NCBI GenBank assembly: GCA_036796215.1
Contig: DAIRDJ010000218.1
Coordinates: forward strand, 1-6,378
Source of the DNA: SLRI01 sp036796215
GTDB lineage: Bacteria; Pseudomonadota; Alphaproteobacteria; Geminicoccales; Geminicoccaceae
Length of the DNA stretch: 6,378 bases
Reading direction: 5' to 3'
Part shown: positions 6,068 through 6,378 of the stretch, piece by piece
How positions within the stretch are numbered: position 1 is the stretch's first letter
Layout of the letters: each line of letters opens with the position of its first letter
Translations under genes and position numbers: made by a program
The notes under the pieces: model-generated
The model's database searches: none
The model's input: the letters and a program-made list of their open reading frames with translations, nothing else
What the model was told of the DNA's origin: nothing

Positions 6068-6378
6068 CTAGCCGCCCATCTCGGACTCGAGGGCACCGTA
6101 GAACTGGCCGCGCTCGAGCCAGCCGCGCCGGCCGTCGACCTCGATCAGGCACCAGTGGCGCTCGCAATTGAGCAGGTTGCCGATGACCAGGGGCTCGACC
6201 ATGGCGACGATCCGCGCATCGTGGCGGGGGGTGCGACGCAGCGGGCGGGTCTCGCCGGTCACCAGGACGGTGCGGCGCGAGGAGAGCAGGCTGGCATGGA
6301 TCCACCCCGTCTCGCCCTCGTGGTCGACGATCCGCCGCCAGTCCTGCGCCTCCTCGACGATCTGCACCGGCACGCCGC
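6068..6378 (-). CDS. Bacterial SH3-domain protein (SH3_4/DUF1058-like), C-terminal part
   Basis: The frame enters from the right edge without a stop and ends at TAG (complement of 6068-6070), leaving about 102 visible residues; the first visible codons read GVPVQIV, internal to a domain, so the true start lies outside the window. Two SH3-like repeats are visible. The first has DWRRIVDHEGETGWIH and SLLSSRRTVLV. The second begins TRPLRRTPRHDARIV and has HWCLIEVDGRRGWL. The W-x-x-I...D-x-x-G-W pattern repeated twice is typical of the alphaproteobacterial SH3_4 (DUF1058) family, whose members usually carry an N-terminal signal peptide and are periplasmic; that part is not visible here. Bacterial SH3 domains commonly bind cell-wall peptides, but the ligand is unknown. 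It is followed, 125 bases on, by the cyclase gene on the same strand. Confidence 0.85.
   Translation of the reverse strand, partial: GVPVQIVEEAQDWRRIVDHEGETGWIHASLLSSRRTVLVTGETRPLRRTPRHDARIVAMVEPLVIGNLLNCERHWCLIEVDGRRGWLERGQFYGALESEMGG

Noticed and set aside
3522..6071. Two long plus-strand open frames (3522-4937 and 4941-6071) in the same frame opposite the cyclase gene
   Set aside because: Their products are Gln/Arg/Gly/Leu-rich without domain logic, while the minus strand encodes a clear multi-domain protein. Long antisense frames are expected in GC-rich genes.
5943..6305. Upstream extension of the cyclase frame to 6305 (121 extra codons)
   Set aside because: The extension is Arg/Pro-rich, overlaps the SH3 gene, and the ATG at 5942 has a well-spaced Shine-Dalgarno directly before the SAM domain.
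6371..6373. GTG as the start of the SH3 protein
   Set aside because: It falls inside the first SH3 repeat and the frame is open to the window edge, so it is an internal Val codon of a partial gene.

Overview
The window is high-GC, densely coded DNA with strongly C/G-biased third codon positions. The protein families (a Gram-negative porin tail, a small lipoprotein, a YcaD-type MFS carrier, a two-repeat bacterial SH3 protein and a large cyclase/ATPase/TPR signalling protein) point to an alphaproteobacterium, most likely Rhodospirillales-like. This assignment is inference from protein style; no rRNA or other marker is present.

Left half (1-2545, + strand): the 3' end of an outer-membrane beta-barrel/porin gene overlaps by one base (TGATG) a 75-codon lipoprotein gene. 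That gene overlaps by four bases (ATGA) a 143-aa conserved hypothetical gene. The three almost certainly form one translationally coupled unit at the cell envelope. After a 62-base gap comes a complete 422-aa MFS transporter of the YcaD type with its own Shine-Dalgarno; no terminator separates it from the trio.

Middle (2546-2633): a short convergent intergenic region with a 9-bp GC hairpin. The T-rich tract lies on the minus-strand side, so it is best read as the intrinsic terminator of the leftward gene.

Right half (2634-6378, - strand): a 1102-aa protein carries a SAM domain, a class III nucleotide cyclase domain with all six expected catalytic positions, a STAND-type ATPase and a long TPR-like C-terminus. 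Upstream of it is the 3' part of an SH3-domain (DUF1058/SH3_4-like) gene that runs off the window. The 125-base gap between them holds a strong Shine-Dalgarno for the cyclase, a weak sigma70-like promoter candidate, two perfect short palindromes and an unused AAGGAGG.

Functional picture: an envelope gene cluster plus a cyclic-nucleotide signalling protein whose Lys/Thr purine-binding pair and ATPase-TPR tail resemble the class IIIb, soluble-adenylyl-cyclase-like group. No mobile element, CRISPR array, tRNA or rRNA was seen. Nothing clearly marks an entirely new system. The most rewarding items are the cyclase and its leader, and the little-known lipoprotein/143-aa pair coupled to the porin.
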